DNA of 64,000 bases from Zopfochytrium polystomum (Eukaryota > Chytridiomycota > Chytridiomycetes > Chytridiales > Chytridiaceae): contig JAIVFJ010000178.1 in assembly GCA_025765615.1 (NCBI GenBank), positions 1-64,000 on the forward strand, written 5' to 3'. The notes beneath the pieces are model-generated. The model was not told the origin of the DNA. It did not search any database and saw nothing but the letters and a program-made list of their open reading frames with translations. Each line of letters begins with the position of its first letter. Position 1 is the stretch's first letter. Positions 10,091 through 21,559 of this stretch are shown piece after piece. The translations under genes were made by a program, and so were the position numbers.

Positions 10091-12431
10091 TCAGCCGTCG
10101 GAAGCCGTCGCCGACGCCGCCATCTCGCGCGCGTAGCGCCGGTACTGTCCGACAAAGATGGCCGTGATGCCGAGCGCGACGCAAAAGCTTTTGAGTCGAT
10201 TGTGTTTTTTTTTTTTTTTTTTTTTTTTTTTGGAAAGGGGGTATCGGAAAGCGAAGCCAGGGGGAGAGAAAGAGAGAGAGAGAGAGAGAGGTCAGCGTCC
10301 GGGGGCGGCGGCAGTGTGTGTTGCTTGCCCCGTACCACCACCAGAAAAAAAAAGAAAAGAAACCCCAACGCTCACATTTGCACCAACGCCCCCGCGAGCC
10401 ACACCGCGAACCCCGTGACGCCTTCGTTGAGGACCTCGCCGAGGGCCTCGGTGCCGAGCACGCCGACGACGGCGAGGGCGAGGGAGACGAGCATCCAGGC
10501 GAGGAGGGAGCGGACGGCGCGCACGCGGCCGAAGCGCAGCTCGTGCTCGACGGCGGCGAGGTCGGCTGCCGCGGCTGCTGCTGCGGACGCGGATGCGCGC
10601 GCCGCGGCGGCGGCGGCGGCGGCGGCCGATGCGGCTGCGGCGGAGGCGGACGGGGAGGAGGAGGTGGTCGGTGGGGTTGTGGAGGAAGAAGAGGAGGAGG
10701 AGGAGGGGGAGGAGGGGTCGTGTCGAGGGAGGGCGGTGGATGCGGGGGTGAACGACGACGCGGAGAGCGGGGACTTGGCGGCCGCGGCCGCCGCGGCCCA
10801 GTCGTCGGTGGAAAAGTAGGACGCGTTCGGCTGCGGCTGCGGCGGTGGTGACAGCGGGGTGAGGTTGGGCAGAAAGGGGTTCCACGTCGGCGACGAGGGC
10901 TCGGCGGCGGCGGAGGCAAAGCCGCCGGGCGACGAAACGACCTGCTGCTGCAGTAAAGTGAGGTGATGGTGTTGGTTGTGGGGGTTGTAGTGGTGTTGCT
11001 GCTGTGGGTTGGACGGACGGCCCTGGAGGCTCTGCGGGGACTGCAGCGATTCCTGCTGCTGTTGTTGGTGGTAGTAAGGTTGTTGCTGGTGCCGCGCGAG
11101 CGACGGGCGTTGCTGCTGCTGCTGGTGCTGCAGCTGTAGCTGGAAATGTTGTTGGTGGCTGTGGATGTCACGCGGCAGCGCTGGAGGGAGCGGCACTGAC
11201 GCGACAGAGGGGGACAGCAGCGGGCCGTCGGAGCCGCGGCGGTACGAGCCGCCGCCAGTGCTGGTGGAGTCGCTGGTCGCGCCGGAACCAGCGGCAGGGG
11301 TAGCAGCGGCGGGAAACGACGGCTCGGAAGAGGGTTCCACCATGGAGAGTCTCGCGCGGTGCATGGCCAAGACGGACGGACCGAGCGAGGTGGTGAGGGC
11401 CTTTGAGAACGCCCGCCAGGCGGCGATGATAAAGACCATGAACGCGAGGCAAAAGACCGACGAGCTGGCCGTGTCGAGCCAGCTCGCGGTCGAGTGCTGG
11501 TTGCGGAGGGTGCCAAGCGCGTCGGGGTCGTCCTCCGTTTCTATGCGGCGCTCGATGACGCCCAGCCAGAACAGCGCTGCGGCGTCGACTAGGGGCGGGA
11601 TCGGGATAAAGTAGAGCAGGAACATGAACAACCGAAGGTCGGGAACGTGGGAGAGGAGAGGGTTGATGAACGCGTGCATGAGAAAGCTGATTGTGAGACC
11701 AATAAAGATAATGCCCGTCCCCTGGGTAACTCTGGTTGTTTTTTTTTTTTGGATTGTTTTAGAGGGTAGATCATACATTCATTCATAAGTCATAAGGTGT
11801 GCGAGTGAGCCGCTTCAGGTGAATATTTGAAATGACCACTCACTCGAACGCCAGAACGTCGTTCACGCGGAGAAACGCCACGGACAGCGCGTTGCAGTAC
11901 GCAAGCAGCAACGCGAGAAACACGGCAAGGCCCATCGACGAGAGGGGAAATATTTTCGGGAGAAAGCGCCGCCGCTTGTGTCCTTCCAGCCGCACCATCA
12001 GCAAGGCGACAAAAGTACCTCCGATCGCAATCAGGCTATTCACGACGACAAACACTTCGACTGTTTTTTTTCACACAAAGGGAAAGAGAGCTTGTTTCAG
12101 TGTCGAGCCGGTGTGTGGAGAGTCTTCTAGGGGTCTCTTTACCTGTGCGAAAGAAAGCTGGGCCGGCAAGGTCCGAGTAGCATCGAAGGTGGTACACGGC
12201 TTTGCAACCATCTGGCGGAAGGGGGGCGAATAAGTGTTTGTGTGTGTGCATGTGTGTGTGTGTGTGTGTGTGTGTTTGCGCGTATGCCATGAGGATAGCA
12301 AGAGGAAGGGGGTGTTATGCGTGCGAATCTGTGGATGAATCTGAAGAGCGAGCGAGGGAGCGAGGGAGCGAACCTGAGTTGATCGTGCTGCCGTTGCTGC
12401 TACCGCCGCTTGACGCGCCCAACGCCGCCAT
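10091..12431 (-). CDS. Seven-TM membrane protein with a ~290-residue low-complexity loop
   Basis: Five exons join in phase: 12431-12374, 12211-12143, 12060-11844, 11731-10376 and 10187-10091, giving 598 residues. The N-terminus has Cys residues (DGCKAVYHLRCYSDLAG). Hydrophobic helices follow: VFVVVNSLIAIGGTFVALLM, MGLAVFLALLLAYCNALSVA, TGIIFIGLTISFLMHAFI, LFMFLLYFIPIPPLVDAAAL, SVFCLAFMVFIIAAWRAF; then a loop of about 290 residues rich in Gln, Ser, Ala and Pro with poly-Q and poly-A runs; then LLAWMLVSLALAVVGVLG and, across the last intron, VWLAGALVQIFCVALGITAI, ending in a short basic/polar tail. Helix count and the long loop between helices 5 and 6 recall a GPCR with a large third intracellular loop, but I see no diagnostic GPCR motif (no DRY, no NPxxY), so the family is unassigned. 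Splice junctions are the strongest evidence that the gene is real. Confidence 0.7.
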
Positions 12432-12700
12432 GGTGCTGCCGATGAGACTGTCGTAGTTGCTGGCTGCGAGCCGTCGTCGTCGCCCTCGTTCGTCGTCCTC
12501 CTCCTGCTCCAACTCCAACTCTCCGACGCTCTTCCTCCTCCTCGTCCTTCGCGTACCTTCCGAAGTGGATGATTTGATGATTGATGATTGGTGATGTGCC
12601 TCCGCCGCCGCCGATGCCGCCGCCGCCGCCGATGCCGTCAGTTGCCAAGGGGGGCGGCACTGTAAGAATGAGTGCGTGGAGCGAGGGGGTGCTGGGCAAC

Positions 12701-12703
<3 letters not shown>

Positions 12704-12772
<69 letters not shown>
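12704..12772. repeat. (GA)n microsatellite with imperfect continuation to ~13045
   Basis: A clean GA run is followed by interrupted GA, GACAGA and GAAA units to about 13045. It lies upstream of the seven-TM gene's start. Confidence 0.9.
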
Positions 12773-12773
<1 letters not shown>

Positions 12774-14352
12774 TAGAGGGAAAGTGAGAAGGAGAGAGAG
12801 AAAGAGAAACAGAGAGACCGAGAGAGAGACAAGAGACAGAGACAGAGAAGCATTGAGACGGGATGGACTCGCGATTGCGCCGCCTCTCTCTCTCTCTGTC
12901 TCTGTCTCGCGCTCGCACACGCACTCTCTGTCTCTCATTTCCCGCAAACAAACGCCATAGAGCACTCAAGAAGAGCGAGAAAGAAAGTCAGAGAGAGAGA
13001 GAGAGACAGAGAGAGAGAGAAAGACAGAGAGAGAGCGACAGAGAAAGCGAGAGACAGCGAGACAAACAGAACATCAATGGAAACACGGAAAAGTCAACAG
13101 GAATTAAATTTCCTGCCCTGTTTGGCTCGTGAAATTTTTTTGGGCCAAAGAAGAAAAATTTTGTTTGTCGTTTTTGTGCCAGGAAGCACAGGCAGATAGA
13201 TAGACAGACAGACAACCCCTTCAATTATTTTCTCAAATCATGGCTGGCTTGTTGATTCCGTCGCAAACACACACACACTCACACATACACAAACGAAAAA
13301 AAAGGAAAAAATGTCCCCGCGCATCTCACCTTTTTCAGCGCACGGAAAATCAAACCTCTCGCCGGCCGATCACGTGTGACTCCACGAAAAAAAAGAAAAA
13401 AAAAACCCCCCCCTCAAAATCGTTTCCAAAACGGCCTTGAAAATTGCTTCTGGTGGTCAAACCCTCTCCACGCAACCGAAAAGTTTGCGTTGCTTTTTCG
13501 CACAGTTGCATCTGTTCTTTGTCAAGGTGTTGTCAAACCTCTGTCTGGGGGGACCTGTTCATGAAAACAGATACTGTTGATAATATAGAACAGTCAGCAT
13601 CTATTATTTTTGTTGTGTAACAAAGGAAAAAAATTCCCTCTGTTCTTGATATTCCAGCTCAAAGCGATTTTCGGGCTGGCAAAAGGGTTTTTTGAGGACA
13701 CAAAAAAAACCCGCATTTCCGTGAGGTTTGACTACCTCTACTGTGTCGCTTGCACACAGCGATTTCCTTCTCCGTTTCTTTTTCCTATTTAATCATCTGC
13801 CATCTCTTGATCTCTTTCGTTTCCCCTCGACTGTCCCACTTGTAGTCACAGGCTAGAGGTTGTGTTTGTTTTGTTGACGGAAGAAAGTCAGGTGCTTGAT
13901 ATACCAAAACACGCCCAAATCAAGCTGGTTTCGTGGTGTAGAGTTTGGTTTTTGGGGGGGTAGGATCTACTTTTTGCTGAATAGTTATAACACAGAAAAT
14001 TTTTAGGGAACCATCCTTCCCCCCTCTTCACTATCAAACCCACACCCCCCAAACTGGGATTGTTTGTCTTCTTTCCATTTGGACAAAGGAGGAGGACGCC
14101 GAAACCCTGACTTCGACCAGTTGGTGGGGCAGCGGTGCATGGGTGAGAGAAGGGTGTGTGGGGGAGTGGTGACAGGCGGGCTGGCGGAGTTGCTCGCGTT
14201 GGCCATGGTAGACCAGCTCCCCCACTCGTCCACGCAAAGTCCGGAGTTTTTGCGCACAGAGTTGCAATTACAGCAAGGGAGGTAGCGTGGTCATCAGTGC
14301 ACAACCACCGCAAAAACAATGGCCTCATCGCCATCGACGACCCTTCCTGCAG

Positions 14353-14705
14353 TGTCAGGAACAGGGCAGGACAGGACAAGGCAGACAAGGAACTGAGAGG
14401 AGTGATGATTGTATTGGAAACAATAATTCACTTGAGGGATGGGACAGGTCCCCCATCCCCCTTTTATACCTTTTGAGAGTGTTCCTTGTCAAGACTCCAA
14501 GAAAGTTCCAGAAAGAGCAATTAGTAATACAATGATACCAATGATACCAATGACAACAAGACAAGTCAGGAAAGCAAAGAAGGTTCCAGAAGGTTCCACA
14601 AGGTTCCATGAAGGAATGTTCTAGAAGGTTCCAGAAGGTTCCAGAAGGTTCCATGAAGGAATGTTCTAGAAGGTTCCAGAGGTTTCCAGAGGGTGATTCA
14701 TAACA
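14353..14705 (-). mobile_element. Solo LTR (353 bp) with TGCAG target duplication
   Basis: Read on the minus strand it begins TGTTATGAATCACCC and ends TGTTCCTGACA, the TG...CA form of an LTR. It is flanked on both sides by the same five bases, TGCAG (14348-14352 and 14706-14710). A second, near-identical copy lies in the opposite orientation at 40462-40814. It carries a TATAAAAG box (minus strand, near 14462-14469) and tandem GGAACCTTCT-type units near its 5' end. No internal coding region is present, as expected after LTR-LTR recombination. Confidence 0.9.
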
Positions 14706-16225
14706 TGCAGGGAGATTTTGGACCTCGCATCACCCAGTCCCATACCGCCATGCCCCAGCCGCGACAGTGAGCGTCGTGGAGCCCACAAGAAGAGGAGAAG
14801 AAAAAAGAAAAAAAGCTCAATGGTTCGGGTGGTGTGGGTATGATAATGGCAAGGGGGTATGAATAAAGATTCCCAAATTTTAATCTTTTTTGGGGAGACA
14901 AAAGGGGGGATGGATTAATTGGTTGAGTGACCCTATGAGGTACCCCTCGCAAAGGTGGAGAAAAAAAAAGGCAAAAGAAAGAAATCTGATTCGCCCAACT
15001 CTATTATCACTTGAGTCATTTGATCCTTCCCTTAGAGCACTGTGTGAGACCAGAAGTTCTTTTTGGTTTGCATTCAGCGAGATCTGCAAGGTTGACTTCT
15101 TTGACTCACAAAAGATGTCCATGACTCCATGAGGTCAAACTTAAGCTGATCAGATTGACGCGAGGAGGAGGAAAGCAGTCCACTTGAAACTTGGGTTGAT
15201 AAGTTTAGCTCAGGTCAATCATGCTGTAGCAGAGTTCGAGGGTGATGATTCCAGCAGGAAGAGATGCATCTTGAATGTGAGATCTGTATTTACTATGGTT
15301 GTCGGAGGTTTCAAGTTGATACATTAGCATCTGTAACTCCACAGGGAGAAGGGTTACTGACTTGAGCTGTGAACGTGTCGTAGATAGGGAGCTGGGGCTA
15401 CCGCTTGAATGAAGAAGCGCGTCAAATTGCCTCGAATGGGCGGGATCTAAAATTTCGGCGGACTCAAAGGTTGGTGAACTTGATTTTATCGCTTTTATCC
15501 AATCAAACTTGGCGGAAAACAGATAAATCGCAATGAAACTTGTGGACCAGGTAGGTCGAAATGGAGTTTTCTTTTTAAAAAGTGACAGAAAAAAGAAAAA
15601 AAAGAGTGCGTCAGCGAGCTTCAGCACAAGGAGTAACAATAATCACAGCGCCTTATGAAAGGGGTGGGGGAAGCATAGAATTTTGAAAAGACGTCGAAAG
15701 GAGGTAAAGACCACAAACGGGCGAAGAGAGTAAGGATCGGCGGTTAGGGGATAAAACCGCAATCCAGTCTTATTCTATCTGCAGTGCGGTTGAGGACAAG
15801 GCAAAAAGGTTTTTGATGGTGTTTCCACAATGCTGGAGAAGTAGATTGCTGCTGCCACACCAGGACCAGTTTGTCCGAAAAGTTTTCGTCAGGGATGGGT
15901 GTGTGTTGGCTTATGACCCCACGCATACTCCGTCACACATACTCCGTCACACAATCGCCAAGCAGCAAAACCTCTTTTGATTACCGCAGACCATATCGCA
16001 GCCACGACGTCGCAGCAGCAGGAGCCACAAAAAATACTTTGAAGGGAAAGACCAACAAACAGGTTCCATCATAGCTGCGTATATTGTTTGTGGTTTTGGC
16101 GTTTCCTTTTTTCTTCTTTTTTTTTTTTTCTTATTGCTGTTGTTTCTTCTGCCACCTCAACACTTCAATTGCACAGTACCTATCAAGCCCCCTTGTGCGC
16201 TACAGCAGCCTCGTGTGCGCTTTTT

Positions 16226-17864
16226 TCACGCAGTTGGCTCGGTCTTGGAGGGTGCGGCAGCGGCTGACGCGGCACGCTTCTTCTCGGCGGCGGGTCGCAC
16301 GAAGCCCCATCCGCGGGAGATCATGCTCTCCCCTAGCCTCTGCAGCCGCGATGGCGTGTGCGTGTGTGTGCGTGTGCGTGCGTAGCGTGGCGAGGGTTTA
16401 GGGACCAGTGGCAGGAATAGAGTGGGGGAAGTGCAAAAAGACGGCAGAGACGGTTAAAGGTAGGTTATAAAAGTAAAAAAGGCCAAAAGCTTCGGGGTTT
16501 CACCTCGACGGTCGGGAAAGTTTCTTTGAAGCTTGGGCGGGACGAGAGGGCGTCGAACCACGCCCAGAAGCGCGCAAACTCGGGGGTCCTGGGGATCTAC
16601 TCAAAGTGTCAAACCATCGGGATAGAAGTACGTATACAAACAAAGCGAAAAGGAACGCGGGCGTACCAGGTCCTCGCCAACAAAGTAGTCGTACAGCCAG
16701 ACGGCGCGGGTGAGGAAGGGGATGGTGATCAGGTCCGGAAGGGTGAGCTTGTCGCCAAAGAGGAACGGGCCGGTGGCGGAGCCTTGCGTGAGGATATCCG
16801 TGAACTGTGTTGACGAGAGCGTGAGTCCTTGTCAGGCGAGAGGCGCAATGGGTAACCCAAACCCCACCTCCTTGATGGCCGCGACGATCTTTGCCTTGTT
16901 GGCGGCGTCCTCGGCCTGGGCCTCGGGGGTGTCGGCCTTGTTCTTTGTGATAGCGTAGACGGAGATGGTCGACTGCACGTCGACCAGGAGACGGCCGAGG
17001 TAGCGGGCGTGCGGGGTGGGCGGAAGCAGGCTGGGTAGGCGGGTGAGGAGGGGCGGCCGGTCAGCGATGCAGAACACACTCTCAGGGCGGCGAAAGGAGG
17101 GCCGCTCAACACGCATCGAGTGCTGATGCACGCCTGTCTGCAAACATCGCGCCATATTCACGCAACGCATGAACGCGATCCAAATGATCACGCATGCTCT
17201 CGAACGCACACCTCAACGCAAAGGCACGCTCGCGCAATCGCACACACGCACGCACACAGACGAACGCACTTGCGAACGCGCACACACACATTGCACAAGC
17301 CGCACCGCCTCAACGACACCCACAAGAAAGGCCTCCTTACCTTTGAGCATACTTTTCCGCGACGTACTCAGCGAGGAGCGCGCTCTCAATGAGGACCGAG
17401 TCGACGTTGGGGTCTTTGATGGCGGGGACTTTTGAGCGCGGGTTGACCTCGGCGTTGTACCAGGAGGGCTTGCTCTGGAGGTTGATTTCGACTTTTTGGA
17501 AGGGGATGCCGGACTCGAGGAGGGTGAGGTGGGCGCGCTGGGCAAAGGGGCAGACTGCGTTTGTGTATGTGTGTGTGCGTGTGCGTGTGAGTGTGTGTTG
17601 GTGTGTGTGTTGTGGTTGGGAAGAGAGGGGGGGCCGGGAGCGGGGGAGAGAGTGAGCGAGTGAGTGAGTGAAAAAAAAGGATCGAATCAAATCGAAGCGG
17701 ATCGCAAGCATGCAGGCAAGCAAGCAAGCAAGCAACGCGTCGGGGCTCACTGTACCAATGCTCGTGAACAGGGTGGGCTTGTCGTCGGCAAAGGGCGCGT
17801 GCGGCAGAGAGTTGTTGTAGGCAGAGTCGCCGGTGGCGGCGTAGTCGACGGCGGCGGGGGCCAT
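16226..17864 (-). CDS. Glutathione S-transferase (omega-like, CPF active site), six exons
   Basis: Cytosolic thiol transferase/dehydroascorbate reductase type. Exons 17864-17756, 17554-17341, 17030-16868, 16804-16667, 16596-16504 and 16339-16226 join in phase to give 276 residues. The thioredoxin-like N-domain shows the catalytic motif VCPFAQRAHL (Cys-type, as in omega and lambda GSTs), then PRSKVPAI with the cis-Pro, and ESALLAEYVAEKY, which binds the glutathione gamma-glutamyl part. The all-helical C-domain contains FLFGDKLTLPDLITIPFL, a GST C-domain hallmark (N-capping box and Asp), and ends in a Lys/Ala-rich tail. The first exon ends just before the active-site Cys; the donor GTACAG is used because it alone gives VCPF in phase. 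A nearby GTGAGC donor would shift the frame. Confidence 0.87.
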
Positions 17865-17941
17865 GTTGTTGAGTGTGAGTGTGTGTGGGAGAGAGAGAGT
17901 GAGAGTTTGAGAGTAAGAGCGTGGGTGAGAGCGAGGGTGAG

Positions 17942-17983
<42 letters not shown>

Positions 17984-18439
17984 ATGTGTGTGTGTTCAGA
18001 GACACTCGGACTTTTTATATTGCATCGGAAGCTTAATAATCACAGAGGCAGACAGATAGACAGGCAGACAGGCAGGCAGACAGACAGACAGACAGACAGA
18101 CAGAGGGACAGACAGACAGGCAGACAGGCAGACAGACCAAACTCGCCATGCTCGCGCCATAACCACCTCCGACTCGCGATCTCGATCGAAAGTTGCGCGG
18201 ATTGTGCACGTGTTGTCCCGTCCTATTTTCATTTTTTTTTTCTTTTTCGTGGTCGTTGTCGTCAAGCAACATTATTAATACGAACCGTTTCAATATCGTC
18301 CAACTCCACTTGGACTCTCTCTCTCCCTCCCTCTTCTTTCTTTTTCTTTGTGCAACAATGCTGCTGCGTTCCACTCAAGGTGACCAAAGTGCATGTCAGT
18401 GTCCCAACATTGTGTGGACGTCGCTTTTCCTCTCACTCA
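17865..18439. other. Promoter side of the GST gene with simple repeats
   Basis: Holds a (TG)n run at 17944-17996 and a (CAGA)n-like array at 18049-18136. The rest is T-rich and shows no gene. The right edge abuts a degraded Ty3/gypsy gag fragment. Confidence 0.6.
18049..18136. repeat. (CAGA/CAGG)n tetranucleotide array
   Basis: About 22 units of CAGA mixed with CAGG, including a perfect run of CAGA units. It lies 180 bases upstream of the GST start codon. Confidence 0.9.
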
Positions 18440-18981
18440 ATCTACTTTGAAGATTCGGCCTCTCTGACAGATGTTTGCAGCATGAGTTGTCTGCTTCACT
18501 TTGTCTCTTTGTTTGAAACCAACGTGCTGTTTGTTTCTCTCCCTCTGGAGTCTGTAGAAGTACTTTGGAGTGTTGTTTGAGCTTGGATCTTGCTGTCCAA
18601 GATGCGTAGGGGTCACCAAAGGTAGCTTAGAGCCCCTCCCAGAGCTCTTTCAGGGTGGTGGGTGTGCTTGGGAGAGATCTGTACCATGATTGGGCTTGAC
18701 CAGACAGGAGGGTGCTTGTGAAAAGAACCTTGACTTGCTCACTGAGAAATCTTGAAGGTTGGAGAAGGATGACATTCTCCACAGTGGCCATAAAGTTCCT
18801 GGTCTTTGGCCAGCCCAGTGAACTTGTCAGGGCAGGGAACCTTGGGCTCTCTTGCTTGGTTGGCTTGGGGCAGGGGAAGAGCTTGATGTTCTTGTTGGTG
18901 AAGTTGTTCTTGAAGTTGGTGTGTCTGTCTTGAAAGGGCTTGTAATTGGTCCATCAAGGCTTGGAAGGCAGTTGCATCATG
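18440..18981 (-). pseudogene. Ty3/gypsy gag remnant, frameshifted
   Basis: On the minus strand, starting at the border with the copia LTR, the sequence reads a coiled-coil Gln-rich stretch (MDQLQALSRQTHQLQEQL), then REPKVPCPDKFTG, the usual lead into retrotransposon gag. In the next frame follow VILLQPSRFLSEQVKV, TLLSGQAQSWYRSL and ATFGDPYASW, the core of the Retrotrans_gag domain. A frameshift near 18795 and a TAA near 18630 break it. It is cut off by the copia element at its 5' end and fades out near 18440. Confidence 0.75.
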
Positions 18982-19393
18982 TGTTAGGCGGAACTGACTG
19001 GTTAGCAGCAAGAGGCACAAGACGGACCTGAACCTATTGTGACTGTCAGTTATCGTTCTCACGATGCCCATGGGAGAGCAAACCAATACCAATGCAGACC
19101 TGGGAGCTGGCTTGCGCTGATGACAAATACTCCAAGTATTAAGTGGAACAGAAACCCGGTGTCAACAGTTTTCCTCCTCCTCTGCTCAAGCAGATAATAT
19201 AGGAGCGGTTTTTACCCTGTGCCAGTCACGCTTGCCTAGCAACTATTACAGCGTGTATATCATCATCATGTACCAATAATGCATAACAGAGTTTTTCTCC
19301 TTTCTCTCCAAGTTGGGGAGAAGGACCACCCACAAACACACATCTCCACTTCATTCACTCCTTCCACTCACTCACTCAGAGTAGACTATTTAC
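18982..19393 (+). repeat. 5' LTR of the copia element
   Basis: Begins TGTTAGGCGGAACTG and ends ...GACTATTTAC. It matches the 3' LTR along its whole length with roughly 20 differences by eye, about 5 percent, mostly transitions. Confidence 0.93.
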
Positions 19394-20232
19394 GCATCAG
19401 CGCGCCAGCTATCTGGCTGCATCAACCACAGATTCTAGTCCAGAAAAACACTCTCTACCACCTCCAACAAACATAATCAGCATAGCTCAACTTTAGAAAC
19501 CATTTCGTTTGGGAGGCCCAAAATTTTCGACGCCCTCTCCCGGCCGACCCCGTCATTCAATCCGGGCTTGCTATTGTGCATTCGTAAGCCCTGAATCTCC
19601 TCTTTTCAACGAGCTATTACAGAGCTCTCTACGTTGTCTTTATGGAATTCGATCGATCGCCGAAGTCAAAAACGCTTCCTCAACTTTGAGTGACATCGTC
19701 ACAACAGAGAGAAGCGATCAGAGGACACCCTTGCATACCCGTATTCTCCTGCTTCCGCTCTTTCGATTGATACCTACCGCGCCCCACCACAACGCCCAGC
19801 AGGAGCTGCAAGAGATTTCGATAAGGGGGTCCAAAACGTCGAACTTCCACTACCTCCATCCACCATTTTTGTCCTTTCTTGTGACAAGTCACCCTGCTGG
19901 ACACCAAATTGCTCTAAGTTCTCTCTATTCCGCTCTCCTACACTCTCCGAAGGAAAACAACACCAAAACTTTGATCCTCAGCCTGAAATTCAGCACACAG
20001 TCGCTATCCAACAGTGCCAACCTGATATTCCGATTTCAGAATTTTCGGTCCATTAATCAGCTTGCAACAAGCATTGTGTGCAACACACATCTTCTATTCT
20101 AGACCATTTCTACATCAAGTAGAGCATCAAACAACTCCTAGAGTCACTATTTGGGACTGTCGAGCAACTCCTCCAAATTTTTTCCAGCAACTGGTTTTCT
20201 CCTGCAACAGAATCATCACTACGTGCAACGCA

Positions 20233-21510
20233 ATGTTGTCCAACCTAAACTCGTTTGTTGGCACGTTCACTGGCAAAACACTGACGGAATTCAATGACTT
20301 TATTAGCAACCTTCAGATCAAGGTTATTGGTGAAAAGGGAATTCAGGACCTAACGCAGAGGACCTATTCCCTCTTGAGAGACCTTTCTGCAATGAGGAGG
20401 CCCACCATACGTACGTCACACACCTACCCAAGGATCAGTGGGACGGATGGCGTTTCTGGTTGCACTGTCGAAATGGTGGGCACAGCACACCAGAGCCAAA
20501 GGCTGGTGAAACACTCTCACCAAACTATCACTATGTACTGACTGTCGCTGAGCAAGCTAATGCTGGACTAGTTGTGGCTGTCGAAGCAACTGTCAAGTGC
20601 CAGATTCAGCATCACATCATGACTTCATCAGAGTTCATGAATGCCGTGCTGAAGATGCATGCCACCTTCATCAAGGAGAACAAAACAGCTCAGTCAGCTT
20701 TGATGATCAGGCTTCCAGAGACCTCGCACTTGTTTGAACTCTGCTGCAACATTCACCTCTATCGAGACTGTGTGGCTGCCATTCGCCAAACATTCAACAA
20801 TGCCCGCCCATCCAGCTCGATTGATGATTTTGAAAACGGATGGTCAGGGCTGCAGCTATGCACAGACACTCAAAGCCCCTTGCATTACCAAGATCTGAAT
20901 TCTTATGTGCGCGATATTGAGCGACTTCAGCAACTATTCATCCAAGGTCATGGCCAGAACAGACTTGATGAGTTTGTATGCAAACTGCAGAGCAAACTGC
21001 GCACAGACCTCGCAGGTGGCTCAGCTCATAGTCGTTTTGGACCATTTGTGGCAGCACTTCAAAACAATGATGCCTGCTTCAACAATCTACAGAATATCAT
21101 GGATGAGCTTACTGCTGTCTTGACTGCCCTTGAGGCAGATGAAGAGGAAGACTGCAGGAACTGCCGCAACAACCGCAACTGGGGTCAAGTGGGCAACAAC
21201 CACCGTGACAACCATGACGATCGCAAGGATAGACGCCACCAAAGTGACCACATCCAAGGAGGCTGCAATGACCTTGAGCAAGCAGAATGAAACTATCGCC
21301 AAGGAAGCAACTGCAGGAACAATGACAACAGGGGTCACAACATCCATGACAACCACAACCGCTCTTGGTCCCCTCGTTGTGGGGATAGGCCACGCTACTG
21401 GTGCGGTTACCACAAGGCATACGTTCACCACATGGAAAGGGACTGTCGTGACCACCGCAAGCCAGGAGTCACCCATAGGCTGGAGCCAAAGGCTACTTCA
21501 ATCCATTGAC
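20233..21510 (+). pseudogene. copia gag with Cys/His-rich C-terminal part
   Basis: Starts at an ATG (MLSNLNSFVGTFTGK), shifts frame near 20400, and continues as a gag-like helical protein. It ends in an Asn/Arg/His-rich nucleic-acid-binding region with a CxxxxH-type cluster (WCGYHKAYVHHMERDC), comparable to the CCHC knuckle. TGA codons at 21288 and 21507 break it. Confidence 0.7.
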
Positions 21511-21559
21511 GTCTTGGAGGAGTTGAAGGCACCGGGTTCAAGTTCTGTGCAGAGATTCC

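Larger units (their letters stand above)
12432..16225. other. Long intergenic stretch with GA arrays and a solo LTR
   Basis: From 12.7 to 13.05 kb it is mostly GA/CT-type simple sequence. From 13.2 to 14.3 kb and 14.7 to 16.2 kb open frames are short and show no recognisable domain. A minus-strand frame at about 15205-15639 is open for 140 codons but has no ATG and no known motif. The solo LTR at 14353-14705 is the only clear element. Confidence 0.5.

Noticed and set aside
10032..11516. 494-codon minus-strand frame overlapping the seven-TM gene
   Set aside because: It is the same strand in another frame, Pro/Arg/Ser-rich, and does not respect the splice sites that make the seven-TM model consistent.
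19509..20102. 197-codon frame in the copia leader as a host gene or envelope-like gene
   Set aside because: No ATG at its head, no signal peptide or TM pattern, and it lies inside the retroelement between LTR and gag.
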